55,776 nucleotides of DNA from Acidobacteriota bacterium. Its GTDB lineage: Bacteria; Acidobacteriota; Vicinamibacteria; Vicinamibacterales; UBA8438. Below the pieces are notes generated by a model, which searched no databases, was not told where the DNA came from, and saw only the letters and a list, made by a program, of their open reading frames with translations. The position numbers and the translations under genes are program-made. Of the stretch, positions 18,308-27,636 are shown in pieces (positions within the stretch are counted from its first letter, which is position 1; the number at the start of each line of letters is the position of its first letter). The stretch is from the NCBI GenBank assembly GCA_026708265.1, contig JAPOVI010000151.1, forward strand, positions 1 to 55,776. The letters are read 5' to 3'.

Positions 18308-18961
18308 ATGGACAGTGCAGTCGTCGAGCGCCGAACCTCGACCCCATCGCACACGGCGTCGGAAGCGCGGCGTCGGCCGAGTCGCGCCGAGGCGGAGGCC
18401 GCCGTTCGCACCCTGATCGAGTGGGCCGGGGACGATCCCGACCGGGAGGGACTGGTGGGAACGCCCAATCGTGTCGTGCGGGCCTACGAGGAGTTCTTCG
18501 CCGGATACGCCGAAGACCCGGTCGCGTTGTTGGCCACGACCTTCGAGAAGCCCGCCTCCTATGACGAGATGATCGTCTTGCGCGACATCCGCCTCGAGTC
18601 CCATTGCGAGCACCACATCGTTCCCATCCTGGGCAAGGCGCATATCGGCTATGTGCCGACCGGCCGCGTCGTCGGAAGTTCCAAGCTGGTGCGCCTTGTC
18701 GAGGTGTTCGCCAAGCGCATGCAGATCCAGGAGGCGCTGACGTCGCAGATCGCGGACACGATCCAGGAGGTGCTGGAGCCGCGCGGCGTCGGCGTCGTCA
18801 TCGAGGCGGCGCACCAATGCATGACCACGCGCGGCATCCGCAAGCCGGGCATCAGCATGGTCACGAGCCGCTTGTTGGGATCGTTTCGCGACGACCGGAC
18901 CGTGCGGCGAGAGTTCCTGTCGACGATCGGCGCCCGCAGGAGCACGCTGCCGGAGAGCTGA
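18308..18961 (+). CDS. folE: GTP cyclohydrolase I, type IA (zinc-dependent)
   Basis: A 217-residue enzyme converting GTP to 7,8-dihydroneopterin triphosphate for folate or related pterin synthesis. Zinc ligands are C100 and H103 (SHCEHH) and C171 (HQCMTTRG); their spacing of 71 residues between the cysteines equals that of the E. coli enzyme. Other conserved blocks are [33 protein letters not shown] and GVGVVIEA. The first 25 residues are a variable tail; ATG 18308 is preceded by GAAAGG. It is read divergently from zur with a Zur-box-like site between. Zur regulons more often contain the zinc-independent FolE2 as a backup; here the zinc-dependent form is linked, which suggests it is itself a chaperone client or a stress copy. 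Confidence 0.93.
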   Translation: MDSAVVERRTSTPSHTASEARRRPSRAEAEAAVRTLIEWAGDDPDREGLVGTPNRVVRAYEEFFAGYAEDPVALLATTFEKPASYDEMIVLRDIRLESHCEHHIVPILGKAHIGYVPTGRVVGSSKLVRLVEVFAKRMQIQEALTSQIADTIQEVLEPRGVGVVIEAAHQCMTTRGIRKPGISMVTSRLLGSFRDDRTVRREFLSTIGARRSTLPES

Positions 18962-19116
18962 ACGTACCGCCCCGACGGCTTCGACACCCTTGGCGGCACG
19001 CATGTCGGTTGAGCAGGTCGAAGAAGGCCTCGCCCCGTTACCAGGGACGCGGTCGCCGTCGTTGCCGCAAGGGATGGGCAGCTTCGCCACGGGCCCGCCG
19101 GCACACTGGAGGCACC

Positions 19117-21777
19117 ATGCACGCCTATCGATTCGCAGCGTCCGCCGTGTCGCTCCTGGTCCTCGCCGGCGTCTTCGCGACCGCGGCCCAGGCCCAGCCG
19201 CTCGTATCCGGCGAGGGCCGGACGGAGCTCGGGGTGGCGCTGCGCGCGTTGAACAGCACGGGCGTCTTCCTGTCGATCGTGGCCCATCCCGACGACGAGA
19301 ACAACGCGCTGCTGGCGCGTCTGTCGAAGGGGGACGGCCACCGGACCGTGCTGCTCTCGGCAACACGCGGCGACGGCGGTCAGAACGAGATCGGCCCCGA
19401 GCTGTTCGACGCCCTGGCCGTGCTGCGGACCGAGGAGCTGCACGCCGCGCACCGCCTGGACGGCGCCGAGCAGTACTTCACGCGCGCCGTCGACTTCGGG
19501 TACTCGTTCAGCATCGAGGAGACCTTCGAGCGGTGGGGCCGGGAGGAGATCCTGGGCGACTTCGTCCGCATGATCCGCACCATCCGGCCCGATGTGGTCT
19601 CCGCCATGTCGCCGGAGGGGCGCGGCGGCGGCCAGCATCACCAGGCGTCGGCGGTGCTTGCGCACGAGGCGTGGCGCGCCGCCGCGGATCCGGAGCGCTT
19701 TCCGGAGCAGATCGCCGCGGGATTGGCTCCCTGGCAGGCGAGGAAGTTCTACTTCCGCGTCGGGTTCCCCTTCGGCATGGGTGTCGGTCCGCCGGGATTC
19801 CGCTTCCGGCCGGCGCGCGACACGGACCTGACCACGGTCGATCTCGGGGGCTATGACCCGCTGCTCGGCGCGACCTGGGCGGAGATTGGCAGCCTCGCGC
19901 GCGGCATGCACAAGTGCCAGGGCATGGGGCAGTTCATCGCCCTGCCGTCCGGACCGGCCGGAGCGCGCTACCGTCTCGCCGACACGACCATCGCGGAGCA
20001 CTCCGCAACGGGCGAGACCTCCCTGTTCGACGGTGTGGATACCTCCATCGCAGGGCTCGCGCGCTTCGCCGGTGAGGACGCCCCTGCCGCTCTCGACCGC
20101 GGGCTGGCCGAGCTGGCGCGGCAGGCGCGCGCGGCGCTCGAGCGGTTCGCCGCCGAGGGAATGGCCGGCGCCCGCGAGCCGGTCGTCTCCGGTCTCGACG
20201 CAGTCCGCGCCCTCAGAGGGAGCCTGCCGGCGATGGCGCTGACCGACGACGCCCGGCGCGAGATCGATCTCCGCCTGGAGACCAAGGAACGGCAGTTCGA
20301 GCGGGCCGCCGTGCTGGCCCACGGTCTGCAGCTCGACGCGTTCGCGGATGACGGCGTGGTGACGCGCGGTCAGCCGGTCGGCCTGGAGTTGCGGGCCGCG
20401 AATCACGGCGGTGCGACCCTGGCCATCCACGGCGTCCGCGTTTCCGGTTTCGACGCCGCTTCCCGCTGCGACGCGGCGCCACTGGGTCCCGGCGGCGTGT
20501 ACCTCTGCGAACGCAACGCCCGGATTCCGGTCGATGCCAGGCTCACGGACATCCACTGGAGCCACGTCGAGGGCGCCGACCGCTACGACTTCGAGCCGGA
20601 CGTGCCTTTCGGGGCGCCGTTCAGGCCTACGCCGTTCCGCGCGACCTTCGACGTGGAGCTGGGCGGGCAGCGCGTCGCCGTCGAAAGGCCGGTCCGCAAC
20701 CGCTACGTCGACGACGTGTTCACGGGCGAGAAGCGGATGGACCTGCAGGTCGTGCCGCGATTCGCCGTCTCCATGACGCCCGAGATCGCCATCATCCCGG
20801 CCGATTCCGGCACCGCGCGCGAGGTTCGCGTCACGGTGACCAACACGGGACCCGACGCGGCGGAAGGTTCCGTCGTCCTCAATCTGCCTGCGGGATGGAG
20901 TGCGGCTCCCGCGAGCGTGCCCGTGCGCCTTTCGCGTGAAGACGAGTCGCGCACGGTGCGCTTCCGGGTGTCGGCGGAGGGCGCCGCGGCAGGCGAGTAC
21001 CGGGTGGGGGCGGCGGTCGAGAGGGGCAGCGAGCGGTTCACGAGCGGCTTCCAGGTGATCGAGTACCCGCACATCGAGCGGCGGCACATCGGCCGCCGGG
21101 CCGCCGGCACGTTCCAGGTCATCGACGTGGCCGTCGCGTCGGACCTCGTGGTCGGCTACATCGAAGGCGTCGGAGATGCCGTGCCCCCTGCCATCGAGCA
21201 GCTCGGCGCGCGTCTGGAGTTCCTCCACCCCGACGATCTGGCGTGGGGCGACCTGTCACGCTTCGACGTGATCGTCACCGGCGTACGGGCCTACGAGCGG
21301 CGCCTGGATCTGCGCGCGAACAACGACCGCCTGCTGGAATACGTGGACGACGGCGGGACGGTCATCGTCCAGTACAACAAGTTCGAGTTCAACCAGGCGC
21401 AGTACGGCCCGTATCCTGCAGTGGTCAGCCGCAACCGGGTCACCGACGAAACCGCGCCCATCCGCGTTCTCGCCAACGATCACCCCGTCTTCGCCTGGCC
21501 CAATCCGGTCGGTCCGGCCACCTGGGAGGAATGGGTGCAGGAGCGCGGGCTGTACTTCCTGGGCGAGCGCGACGAGCGCTACGCCGATCTGGTCGAGCTG
21601 GAGGACACCTTCGAGTACAACCCGGGGTTGAAGCGGGGGGCGCTCGTGGAGGCGCAGTCGGGCCGCGGACGCTGGATCTATGTCGGACTCGGGCTCTGGC
21701 GGCAGCTTCCCGCGGGCACGACGGGGGCGTACGCGTTGCTCGCCAACCTGCTCAGCCTGGGAGCCGAAGGACGGTAG
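19117..21777 (+). CDS. secreted PIG-L family (LmbE-like) deacetylase with large C-terminal extension
   Basis: An 886-residue protein starting at ATG 19117 after GGAGG, with a Sec signal ending AAQAQ. The PIG-L deacetylase domain is N-terminal: zinc motif A-H-P-D-D-E-N at residues 56-62, TRGDGGQNEIGPEL, and the distal His in GGGQHHQASA near residue 170. PIG-L enzymes remove acetyl groups from N-acetylglucosamine-type substrates. Residues about 400-700 are beta-rich, with an NPCBM/CARDB-like segment (VTVTNTGPDAAEGSVVLNLPAGW), and the last 200 residues resemble a ThuA/glutamine-amidotransferase-like fold (VVGYIEGVGD, FDVIVTGVRAYE, YVDDGGTVIVQYNKFEF). The architecture is known from Acidobacteria and Bacteroidota, where the substrates are mostly untested. 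It converges with the next gene, 3 bp apart. Confidence 0.85.
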   Translation: MHAYRFAASAVSLLVLAGVFATAAQAQPLVSGEGRTELGVALRALNSTGVFLSIVAHPDDENNALLARLSKGDGHRTVLLSATRGDGGQNEIGPELFDALAVLRTEELHAAHRLDGAEQYFTRAVDFGYSFSIEETFERWGREEILGDFVRMIRTIRPDVVSAMSPEGRGGGQHHQASAVLAHEAWRAAADPERFPEQIAAGLAPWQARKFYFRVGFPFGMGVGPPGFRFRPARDTDLTTVDLGGYDPLLGATWAEIGSLARGMHKCQGMGQFIALPSGPAGARYRLADTTIAEHSATGETSLFDGVDTSIAGLARFAGEDAPAALDRGLAELARQARAALERFAAEGMAGAREPVVSGLDAVRALRGSLPAMALTDDARREIDLRLETKERQFERAAVLAHGLQLDAFADDGVVTRGQPVGLELRAANHGGATLAIHGVRVSGFDAASRCDAAPLGPGGVYLCERNARIPVDARLTDIHWSHVEGADRYDFEPDVPFGAPFRPTPFRATFDVELGGQRVAVERPVRNRYVDDVFTGEKRMDLQVVPRFAVSMTPEIAIIPADSGTAREVRVTVTNTGPDAAEGSVVLNLPAGWSAAPASVPVRLSREDESRTVRFRVSAEGAAAGEYRVGAAVERGSERFTSGFQVIEYPHIERRHIGRRAAGTFQVIDVAVASDLVVGYIEGVGDAVPPAIEQLGARLEFLHPDDLAWGDLSRFDVIVTGVRAYERRLDLRANNDRLLEYVDDGGTVIVQYNKFEFNQAQYGPYPAVVSRNRVTDETAPIRVLANDHPVFAWPNPVGPATWEEWVQERGLYFLGERDERYADLVELEDTFEYNPGLKRGALVEAQSGRGRWIYVGLGLWRQLPAGTTGAYALLANLLSLGAEGR

Positions 21778-21780
21778 TCG

Positions 21781-24015
21781 TCATCGGTCGAGGTCGAGAG
21801 GGTCGACCGGCAGGGGCGTCACCACGGGGTCGCCCTCGCGGATCCGGAGCACGCGGTTCAACGGCACGTCGCGATGCACGTCGCGGCGGCCGCTGCCCGG
21901 CCACGCGATCGTCAGCTCTCGAATCCTCGTGGCCGAGCCGAGGCCGATCTCCTGCTGCAGCGTGGACGCGCCGAAGCTGCCTCCCGTGCCGGCCACCGCG
22001 TGGACCACCCGGGCGCCTTCCGGCGTCGCCACGGCGACGGCGATGCGCGCGCCCATCGCCAGGCGGTTGGACGCCGTGCCCTCGAGGCGCAGCGTCACCC
22101 ACGCATTGCCGTGGCCCGGGTTCAGCATCAGGACGTTGCGCGACACGTCGCCCTCGTAGTAGCCGCCCAGCACCACGTAGACGTCCTGATCCCCGTCGTG
22201 ATCGATGTCGCCGAAGGAGACGGCGTGCCCCTTCTGCAGGTGCCCGAATCCGCCCGCCGGCGACACGTTCTCGAAGCGCGTGCCGCCGACGTTGCGGAAC
22301 ACGCGGTTCGGGGTGAGCATCTCGAGCCCCGGGGCTCCCGTCCCGAGGTAGAGGTCGGGATAGCCGTCGTTGTCCAGGTCGCCGAAATTGCTCCCCATGA
22401 CCGGCATGATCGTCGCGAGGCCCGTTGCCGCCGTGACGTCGACGAAGGTGCCGTCGCCCCGGTTGCGATAGAGGAGGGGGTATCCCTGGCCGATCACGAG
22501 GGGGCGCCCGAGGGCTTCGGCCGCCATGTCGCCCAGGAAGGTGCGATAGCCCGCCACGAACAGGTCCAGCCAGCCGTCGTTGTCGTAGTCGAAGAACCAC
22601 GTCGGGAAGCTGTTGTTCGGCTCCGCGACGCCGGCCGCCGCCGTGACGTCGCGAAACGCCCATCGCCCGTCGGGCCCGGGCCCCTCGTTGCGGAACAGCT
22701 GGTTCGGTTCCCCGAGGCGGGAGACGAAGAGGTCGAGGCGGCCGTCGTTGTCGTAGTCGCCCCACGCCGCGCCCTTGACGAACCCGACCACCCGCACGCC
22801 GGCCTGCTCGGCGACGTCGGTGAACGTTCCGTCCCCGTTGTTGGCGTACAGCTCGGAGGGGTACGTCGAGCCCGGCAGCGACTCGTTGCCGAGGAAGAGA
22901 TCGACGTCGCCATCGTTGTCGTAGTCGCCCCAGACGCCCGCCTGCGTGGGGGCGGCGCGCAGCAGCCCGGCCGCCTCGGTGACGTCCGTGAACGTTCCGT
23001 CGCCGTTGCTCCGGAGCAGGGAGTTCGGGACCGGATCCCGCGTCCATGCGCCCCGGAGCAGCAGGACATCGGGGAGGCCGTCGTTGTCGTAGTCGGCGGA
23101 GCTGAGGTTCAGCCCGCGGCCGATGCCTTCCAGCCCGGCGGCGAGGGTCGCGTCGTCGAACGTGCCGTCCCCGTTGTTCCGCAGGTAGCGAAGCTGATCC
23201 CGCAGTCCCCACGACGACGCCATGACGTCCAGGTCTCCGTCGGCGTCGAAGTCGTCCATGACGCTGCCGCCCGCGGCACCCACGAGGTCGAGGCCGAGCC
23301 TCGGCGCGACGTCGACGAAGCGGGAGACGCCCGAGCCGGAGCCGTACGTCGAACGGGGAATCAACCACGCCGGCCGGACGCCGTCAGGATGCTCGCCCGC
23401 CCACATGGAGGCGAGGTTGAGCATCCAGCGCACCACCATGTCGTCGGGAGCCTCTTCCGCCATCTGCTCGTACAGGGAGATGGCCTTGCGGGCCGCGTCG
23501 CGGCCGGGGCGAGGGCCCTCTCCGTCGGGGGGCACGGCGCAGCGCGCGGCTTCGTTCCGGCGGAGGCAGCTCTCGTCCTGGGCGAGCTTCGCGTAGGCGA
23601 TGGCGAGGGAGCGGCGCATCTCCCGCGGGAACGCGGGCAGGTGGCCCGGAACGGCATCGTCGTCGGCCTCCAGGCGGCGTCGCAGGCGCTCGAGCGCGGC
23701 GATCGCCTCCTCGGTGCGTCCCGACCGCAGCAACTCCCCGGCGACCGACGCCTCGTAGACCGACCGCTCCCCCGGATCCGTGAACGGAGGCATCGCCCGC
23801 AACGCCTCCAGCCGCGCCGTGTTGTCGCGGTCGTTCTCCAGGGTCGCCAGGCGGGCCGTCGCCAGCGCCTCGAGGCGCTGCGCCATGCGGACGTTGCTCG
23901 GCGGGCGAGCCTCGGAGGCCGGTTCCTGACCCGCGACCGGAGCGCAGGCGACGAGCGCCAACAGCGCTGCCCCGCCCGGCGCGCCCCATCGCGTCCGAGC
24001 GGCAGGATGTTCCAT
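21781..24015 (-). CDS. FG-GAP / ASPIC-UnbV (CRTAC1-like) exported protein, paralogue 1
   Basis: A 744-residue protein from ATG 24015, opening with a signal anchor ALLALVACAPVAGQEP; VACAP could serve as a lipobox. Residues about 40-210 are helical and TPR-like (RTEEAIAALERLRRRLE, AISLYEQMAEEAPDDMVVRW). Then come FG-GAP propeller blades with many D-x-D-N-D-G-x-x-D calcium loops (DDFDADGDLD, ADYDNDGLPD, GDYDNDGDVD, FDYDNDGWLD) and a C-terminal ASPIC/UnbV domain (GSFGASTLQQEIGLG, IAWPGSGRRDVH). It is colinear over its whole length with the gene at 29679-31934, which shows an old duplication. It thus carries in one chain the TPR and propeller modules that are separate proteins at 5245-8816. The ribosome-binding site is weak. 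Confidence 0.87.
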   Translation of the reverse strand: MEHPAARTRWGAPGGAALLALVACAPVAGQEPASEARPPSNVRMAQRLEALATARLATLENDRDNTARLEALRAMPPFTDPGERSVYEASVAGELLRSGRTEEAIAALERLRRRLEADDDAVPGHLPAFPREMRRSLAIAYAKLAQDESCLRRNEAARCAVPPDGEGPRPGRDAARKAISLYEQMAEEAPDDMVVRWMLNLASMWAGEHPDGVRPAWLIPRSTYGSGSGVSRFVDVAPRLGLDLVGAAGGSVMDDFDADGDLDVMASSWGLRDQLRYLRNNGDGTFDDATLAAGLEGIGRGLNLSSADYDNDGLPDVLLLRGAWTRDPVPNSLLRSNGDGTFTDVTEAAGLLRAAPTQAGVWGDYDNDGDVDLFLGNESLPGSTYPSELYANNGDGTFTDVAEQAGVRVVGFVKGAAWGDYDNDGRLDLFVSRLGEPNQLFRNEGPGPDGRWAFRDVTAAAGVAEPNNSFPTWFFDYDNDGWLDLFVAGYRTFLGDMAAEALGRPLVIGQGYPLLYRNRGDGTFVDVTAATGLATIMPVMGSNFGDLDNDGYPDLYLGTGAPGLEMLTPNRVFRNVGGTRFENVSPAGGFGHLQKGHAVSFGDIDHDGDQDVYVVLGGYYEGDVSRNVLMLNPGHGNAWVTLRLEGTASNRLAMGARIAVAVATPEGARVVHAVAGTGGSFGASTLQQEIGLGSATRIRELTIAWPGSGRRDVHRDVPLNRVLRIREGDPVVTPLPVDPLDLDR

Positions 24016-24148
24016 GCCTCGACGGTCGCCGGTCACGGCGCACGCCCCGCGACCCGCGGCGGCAGCGTCTCGGACAGCAGCACGGCGCCTCACGTTACCA
24101 CCCGGCCGACAGGTGCGCAACGCCGTCCCGCCCCGGTGATTCACAGCG

Positions 24149-24171
24149 TATCCACAGGACGATGTGGAAGA
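24149..24171. other. second inverted TATCCACA/TGTGGA pair
   Basis: TATCCACA (24149-24156) and TGTGGAAGA (24163-24171) repeat the layout of the DnaA-box-like pair at 1651-1675 with 6 bp between arms. Both pairs precede a minus-strand gene for a secreted protein, and here the site is 20 bp from a REP-like copy. Confidence 0.3.
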
Positions 24172-24190
24172 ATGGGGACAAGAGGAGCTC

Positions 24191-24223
24191 GCGCGCCCCA
24201 GCGGGCGCGTGGGGAGTCTGCGC
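24191..24223. repeat. REP-like element, copy C (left arm only)
   Basis: Hairpin CGCGCCC (24192-24198), loop CAGC, GGGCGCG (24203-24209) is followed by GGAGTCTGCGC (24213-24223). The offset from hairpin start to core start is 21 bp, the same as in copies B and F. No matching right arm was found in the 128 bp before the next start codon. Confidence 0.7.
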
Positions 24224-24351
24224 GGACGCGAGGCGGCCCGTGCGGGCGTGCGACGGCCGCTTGGCACGTCCTGCGCCGCCGATGCCTGGAAGCGGGTTTC
24301 GGGGCACCGCGCCTGGGAGAGCCCGGCGTCCGAGGCGGGAGGATACTGACG

Positions 24352-26838
24352 ATGAGCGCGGCGACGAGAGCGACGACACTGGCGGGCCTGATCCTCTTCG
24401 GGAGCGGCCCGGTGATCGCCGGGGTCGGCGAGGCCGTCTCCGAGGCGCCCGCACAGGCGACGAACCCGCCAGCTCCCGAGGCCCTCACCGCCCGAGACCT
24501 CCTGGCCGCCGGCCGCGTCCTCGAGATCCCGTCGTTCTCGCTGCTCGACCAGACCGGCCGACCGTTCGGCTCCGCCCAGCTCGCGGGCCGGGTGTGGGTA
24601 GCGCACCTGACGTCCACCCGTTGCGTTGGCGACTGCTCCCGCGTGACCGCCGGGCTGCGCGGGATCCAGGACGAGCTGCGGGGCCTGCCCGACCCGGACG
24701 ACGTGCGACTCGTCAGCTTCAGCCTCGACCCCGAGTTCGACACGCCCGCGGTGCTCCTGGACCACGCGCGTGACGCCGGGGCGGATCAGGACCGCTGGAA
24801 GTTCCTGACGGGCCGGGTCAATCCGATCCGCCAGCTCGTGCGCCACGGGCTCCACCTGGCGGTGGACCGCACCGGCGCGGAGCCGGCCCCCCCGCCCACG
24901 GAGCTGCTGCTGGTGGATCGCAGCCTGCGGATCCGCGGCGCGTTCGACGGGTCGAGCCCGGACGAGCGCGCGGAGCTGGCGGCCGCGCTGCGCGCTCTCG
25001 TCGCCACGCCTGCCCCGAGGAGATACGCGTACCCCGAGGAGATCCTCGATCCCCCCTGGCTTGCCCGGCGGGAGCGGGACCAGCTCGCCACCGTCGATCG
25101 CTTCCGGGTGTTCCACGACTTCCGCTTCACCGATCGCCTGCACGCGAGCGGCATCACCTTCGTCAACCGGGTCACGGACGATTCGGGCAAGGCCTACAAG
25201 CCCGTCCACTACGACCACGGGAACGGCATCGCGGTGGCCGACGTCGACGGCGACGGACGGCTCGACCTCTACTTCACCAACCAGGTGGGCGCGAACGAGC
25301 TGTGGCGCAACCTCGGCGGCGGCGAGTTCGACAACGTCACGCGCGCGGCGGGAGTCGGCCTCGCGGACCGGATCAGCGTGACCGCGTCGTTCGCCGACAC
25401 CGACAACGACGGCGACCCCGACCTCTACGTGACCACCGTCCGCGGCGGCAACTACCTGTTCGTCAACGACGGGAGCGGCCGCTTCACGGACGTCACCGAG
25501 GCGGCCGGCCTCCTGCACGCCGGTCATTCGTCGGCAGGCGTGTTCTTCGACTACAACCGCGACGGCCTGCTGGATCTGTTCCTGTGCAACGTGGGCGTCT
25601 ACTCCGCGGACGTGACGGGCCCGGGAGGCTACTACGTGGGCGTCGCCGACGCGTTCGAGGGGCACCTGCAGCCGGAAGCGCGGAACGAGCGCAGCATCCT
25701 GTACGAGAATCAGGGCGGCAACCGCTTCCTCGACGTGACGGAAGAGCGGCGCCTGGTCGACGAGAGCTGGACCGGCGATGCCAGCCCCCTCGACGCCAAC
25801 GGCGACGGGTGGCCCGATCTCTACGTCCTCAACATGCAGGGGCACGACGAGTACTACGAGAACGTCGGGGGCGAGTACTTCGAGAAACGGAGCCGGGAGC
25901 TCTTCCCCCGCACCCCCTGGGGGGCGATGAGCATCAAGGTGTTCGACTTCGACAACGACGCCGACATGGACATCATCCTCACCGACATGCACTCCGACAT
26001 GAGCGAGGACATCGGCCCCGACCGCGAGAAGCTGAAGTCGCGCATGCAGTGGTCCGAAACGACGCTGCAATCCGGCGGCATGAGCGTCTTCGGCAACGCG
26101 TTCTTCCGCAACGAGGGGGACGGAACGTTCACCGAGGCATCCGACGCGCTGGGCACCGAGAACTACTGGCCCTGGGGCCTCAGTGTCGGCGACCTCAACG
26201 CGGACGGGTTCGAGGACGTGTTCATCGCCTCGAGCATGAACTTCCCGTTCCGCTACGGCGTCAACTCGGTCCTGCTGAACGACCGGGGCGATTCGTTCCT
26301 CGACAGCGAGTTCATTCTCGGCGTGGAGCCGCGCCGGGATCGGCGCACGGCCCGGCCGTGGTTCACGCTCGACTGCCTGGCCGCGGACCGGGGGAACCCG
26401 TACTGCGAAGAGTTCGGGCTCCTCGGCCGCACCGTGGTCTGGGGAGCCGTAGGCTCCCGCTCCGCCGTCATCTTCGACCTGGAGGGGGACGGCGACCTCG
26501 ACATCGTCACGAACGAGTTCCACGACGGCCCCATGGTCCTGGTCAGCGACCTGGCCGAGCGGGCGTCGGTCCGCCACCTCGTCGTCCGGCTCGTCGGAAC
26601 CGAGTCGAATCGCGACGGTCTGGGGGCCCGCGTCACCGTGCGAGCGGCAGGCCGCTCGTACGTGAAGGTCCACGACGGGCAGTCGGGCTACCTGTCGCAG
26701 AGCTCGATGCCGCTCTACTTCGGACTGGCGGATGCGGACCGGGTGGACGAGATCGTCGTGGACTGGCCCTCCGGCCGGCGGCAGGCGGTGGCGGGCCCGA
26801 TCGCCGTCAACGCCACCGTCGATGTTCGGGAGGAGTGA
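24352..26838 (+). CDS. SCO1/SenC-like domain fused to FG-GAP propeller and ASPIC-UnbV domain
   Basis: An 828-residue exported protein from ATG 24352 after GGGAGGA. A signal peptide is followed by an SCO1/SenC thioredoxin-fold domain at about 55-215 (IPSFSLLDQTGRPFG, STRCVGDCSRV with the C-x3-C copper motif, LVSFSLDPEFDTP). The downstream His that completes the copper site in SCO proteins is not where expected; PPPTELLLVDRS occupies that place. Residues about 255-720 are FG-GAP blades (VADVDGDGRLD, ADTDNDGDPD, FDFDNDADMD), and the C-terminus is ASPIC/UnbV (LVGTESNRDGLGARVTV, VVDWPSGRRQAV). SCO domains act in copper delivery or thiol chemistry in the periplasm. It is divergent from a paralogous ASPIC gene. 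The fusion is clear; the activity is not. Confidence 0.87.
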   Translation: MSAATRATTLAGLILFGSGPVIAGVGEAVSEAPAQATNPPAPEALTARDLLAAGRVLEIPSFSLLDQTGRPFGSAQLAGRVWVAHLTSTRCVGDCSRVTAGLRGIQDELRGLPDPDDVRLVSFSLDPEFDTPAVLLDHARDAGADQDRWKFLTGRVNPIRQLVRHGLHLAVDRTGAEPAPPPTELLLVDRSLRIRGAFDGSSPDERAELAAALRALVATPAPRRYAYPEEILDPPWLARRERDQLATVDRFRVFHDFRFTDRLHASGITFVNRVTDDSGKAYKPVHYDHGNGIAVADVDGDGRLDLYFTNQVGANELWRNLGGGEFDNVTRAAGVGLADRISVTASFADTDNDGDPDLYVTTVRGGNYLFVNDGSGRFTDVTEAAGLLHAGHSSAGVFFDYNRDGLLDLFLCNVGVYSADVTGPGGYYVGVADAFEGHLQPEARNERSILYENQGGNRFLDVTEERRLVDESWTGDASPLDANGDGWPDLYVLNMQGHDEYYENVGGEYFEKRSRELFPRTPWGAMSIKVFDFDNDADMDIILTDMHSDMSEDIGPDREKLKSRMQWSETTLQSGGMSVFGNAFFRNEGDGTFTEASDALGTENYWPWGLSVGDLNADGFEDVFIASSMNFPFRYGVNSVLLNDRGDSFLDSEFILGVEPRRDRRTARPWFTLDCLAADRGNPYCEEFGLLGRTVVWGAVGSRSAVIFDLEGDGDLDIVTNEFHDGPMVLVSDLAERASVRHLVVRLVGTESNRDGLGARVTVRAAGRSYVKVHDGQSGYLSQSSMPLYFGLADADRVDEIVVDWPSGRRQAVAGPIAVNATVDVREE

Positions 26839-26940
26839 TCCCGAGCCGCCGGCGAGGGTCCGAGAGGGAGCCGGCAGCCGGCGGGCGTCGCCGAGGGGCG
26901 GGAAGCCAGCGGGCTCGGCCGACCGCGGCGGCCGCCAGCC

Positions 26941-27621
26941 TCACAGCTCGAGCCGGCCGTTGACGATCATGGCCTCGAGCTCGAACCGCGTCCTGATGTC
27001 GGCGCCGGGTCCCAGCGTCGTCATGAACTCGACGACCCCGTCGTCCAGGGTGATCGGGTCCGTCTTCGGAAACTGGAACGTGACCCGCATCGCACCGTCC
27101 GCGAACACCAGAATGCTCTCAGGCGCGAGCGGCGCCCTGCCCCGGCGGGCCAACATCGTCGCGGCCCCAATGGCATCCTTCCTCAATCCGAGCCCGTCGA
27201 ACGACGGCGGCAACCCGACCACGGTCACCGCGTAGAACGGGTCCTCGAACGCCAGCATCTGCCGGCCCTCGTGCGGGATCGGGGACACGAGACCGAACGC
27301 CCGTCGGACGAGCGCCTGCTTGACCGGGAGCGCGCTGCTCCACGCAACCGTCACGTCGGCCTGCGGGGCGAGCGAAAACGTGCCGCCGCCGAACCGGTGG
27401 GGGGCCGTCCCGGGCCGAAAGAGGTCGTCGCCGGCGTCGCCGGGGCCGGCGTCGCCCGTCAGGATCGTGACGTTCCTGGTCCACGGCGAGGCGGTCAGCA
27501 TCACCTGGACTTCCTCGTCCGACCACGCCGTGAAGTCCTTCTCCTCCCAGAAGTCGGCCGCGACCAGAGCCGCTCCCGCCAGGAGCCAGATGCCTATGGC
27601 GCCGGCCATGCAGCGTCGCAT
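26941..27621 (-). CDS. secreted protein of unknown function
   Basis: A 226-residue protein; ATG 27621 has GGAGG six bases upstream and opens a Sec signal peptide (GIWLLAGAALVAADF). The mature N-terminus has FTAWSDEEVQVMLTASPWTRNVTI, a pattern I associate with acidobacterial hypothetical proteins, followed by a beta-rich middle. Near the end GAMRVTFQFPKTDPITL recalls GALRVTFEFSPS at the end of the protein at 32073-32579, so the two may be distant relatives. It is the last gene of a minus-strand run that includes a small basic protein, a TPR protein and an FG-GAP/ASPIC protein. No enzyme motif is visible. Confidence 0.75.
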   Translation of the reverse strand: MRRCMAGAIGIWLLAGAALVAADFWEEKDFTAWSDEEVQVMLTASPWTRNVTILTGDAGPGDAGDDLFRPGTAPHRFGGGTFSLAPQADVTVAWSSALPVKQALVRRAFGLVSPIPHEGRQMLAFEDPFYAVTVVGLPPSFDGLGLRKDAIGAATMLARRGRAPLAPESILVFADGAMRVTFQFPKTDPITLDDGVVEFMTTLGPGADIRTRFELEAMIVNGRLEL

Positions 27622-27636
27622 CGACTGCCTCCGTAC

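Noticed and set aside
24262-24276. Possible sigma-54 promoter (TGGCACG with GC at the -12 position) before the SCO1 fusion gene
   Set aside because: The -12 element lacks TT and about one such match is expected by chance in this window, so it was not listed.
21781-26838. Very long overlapping ORFs on both strands (over 1600 codons) across the two ASPIC genes
   Set aside because: The long frames are open because of GC-rich codon use. Only the parts with signal peptides and FG-GAP/ASPIC motifs are coding; the antisense parts are Arg/Val/His-rich noise.
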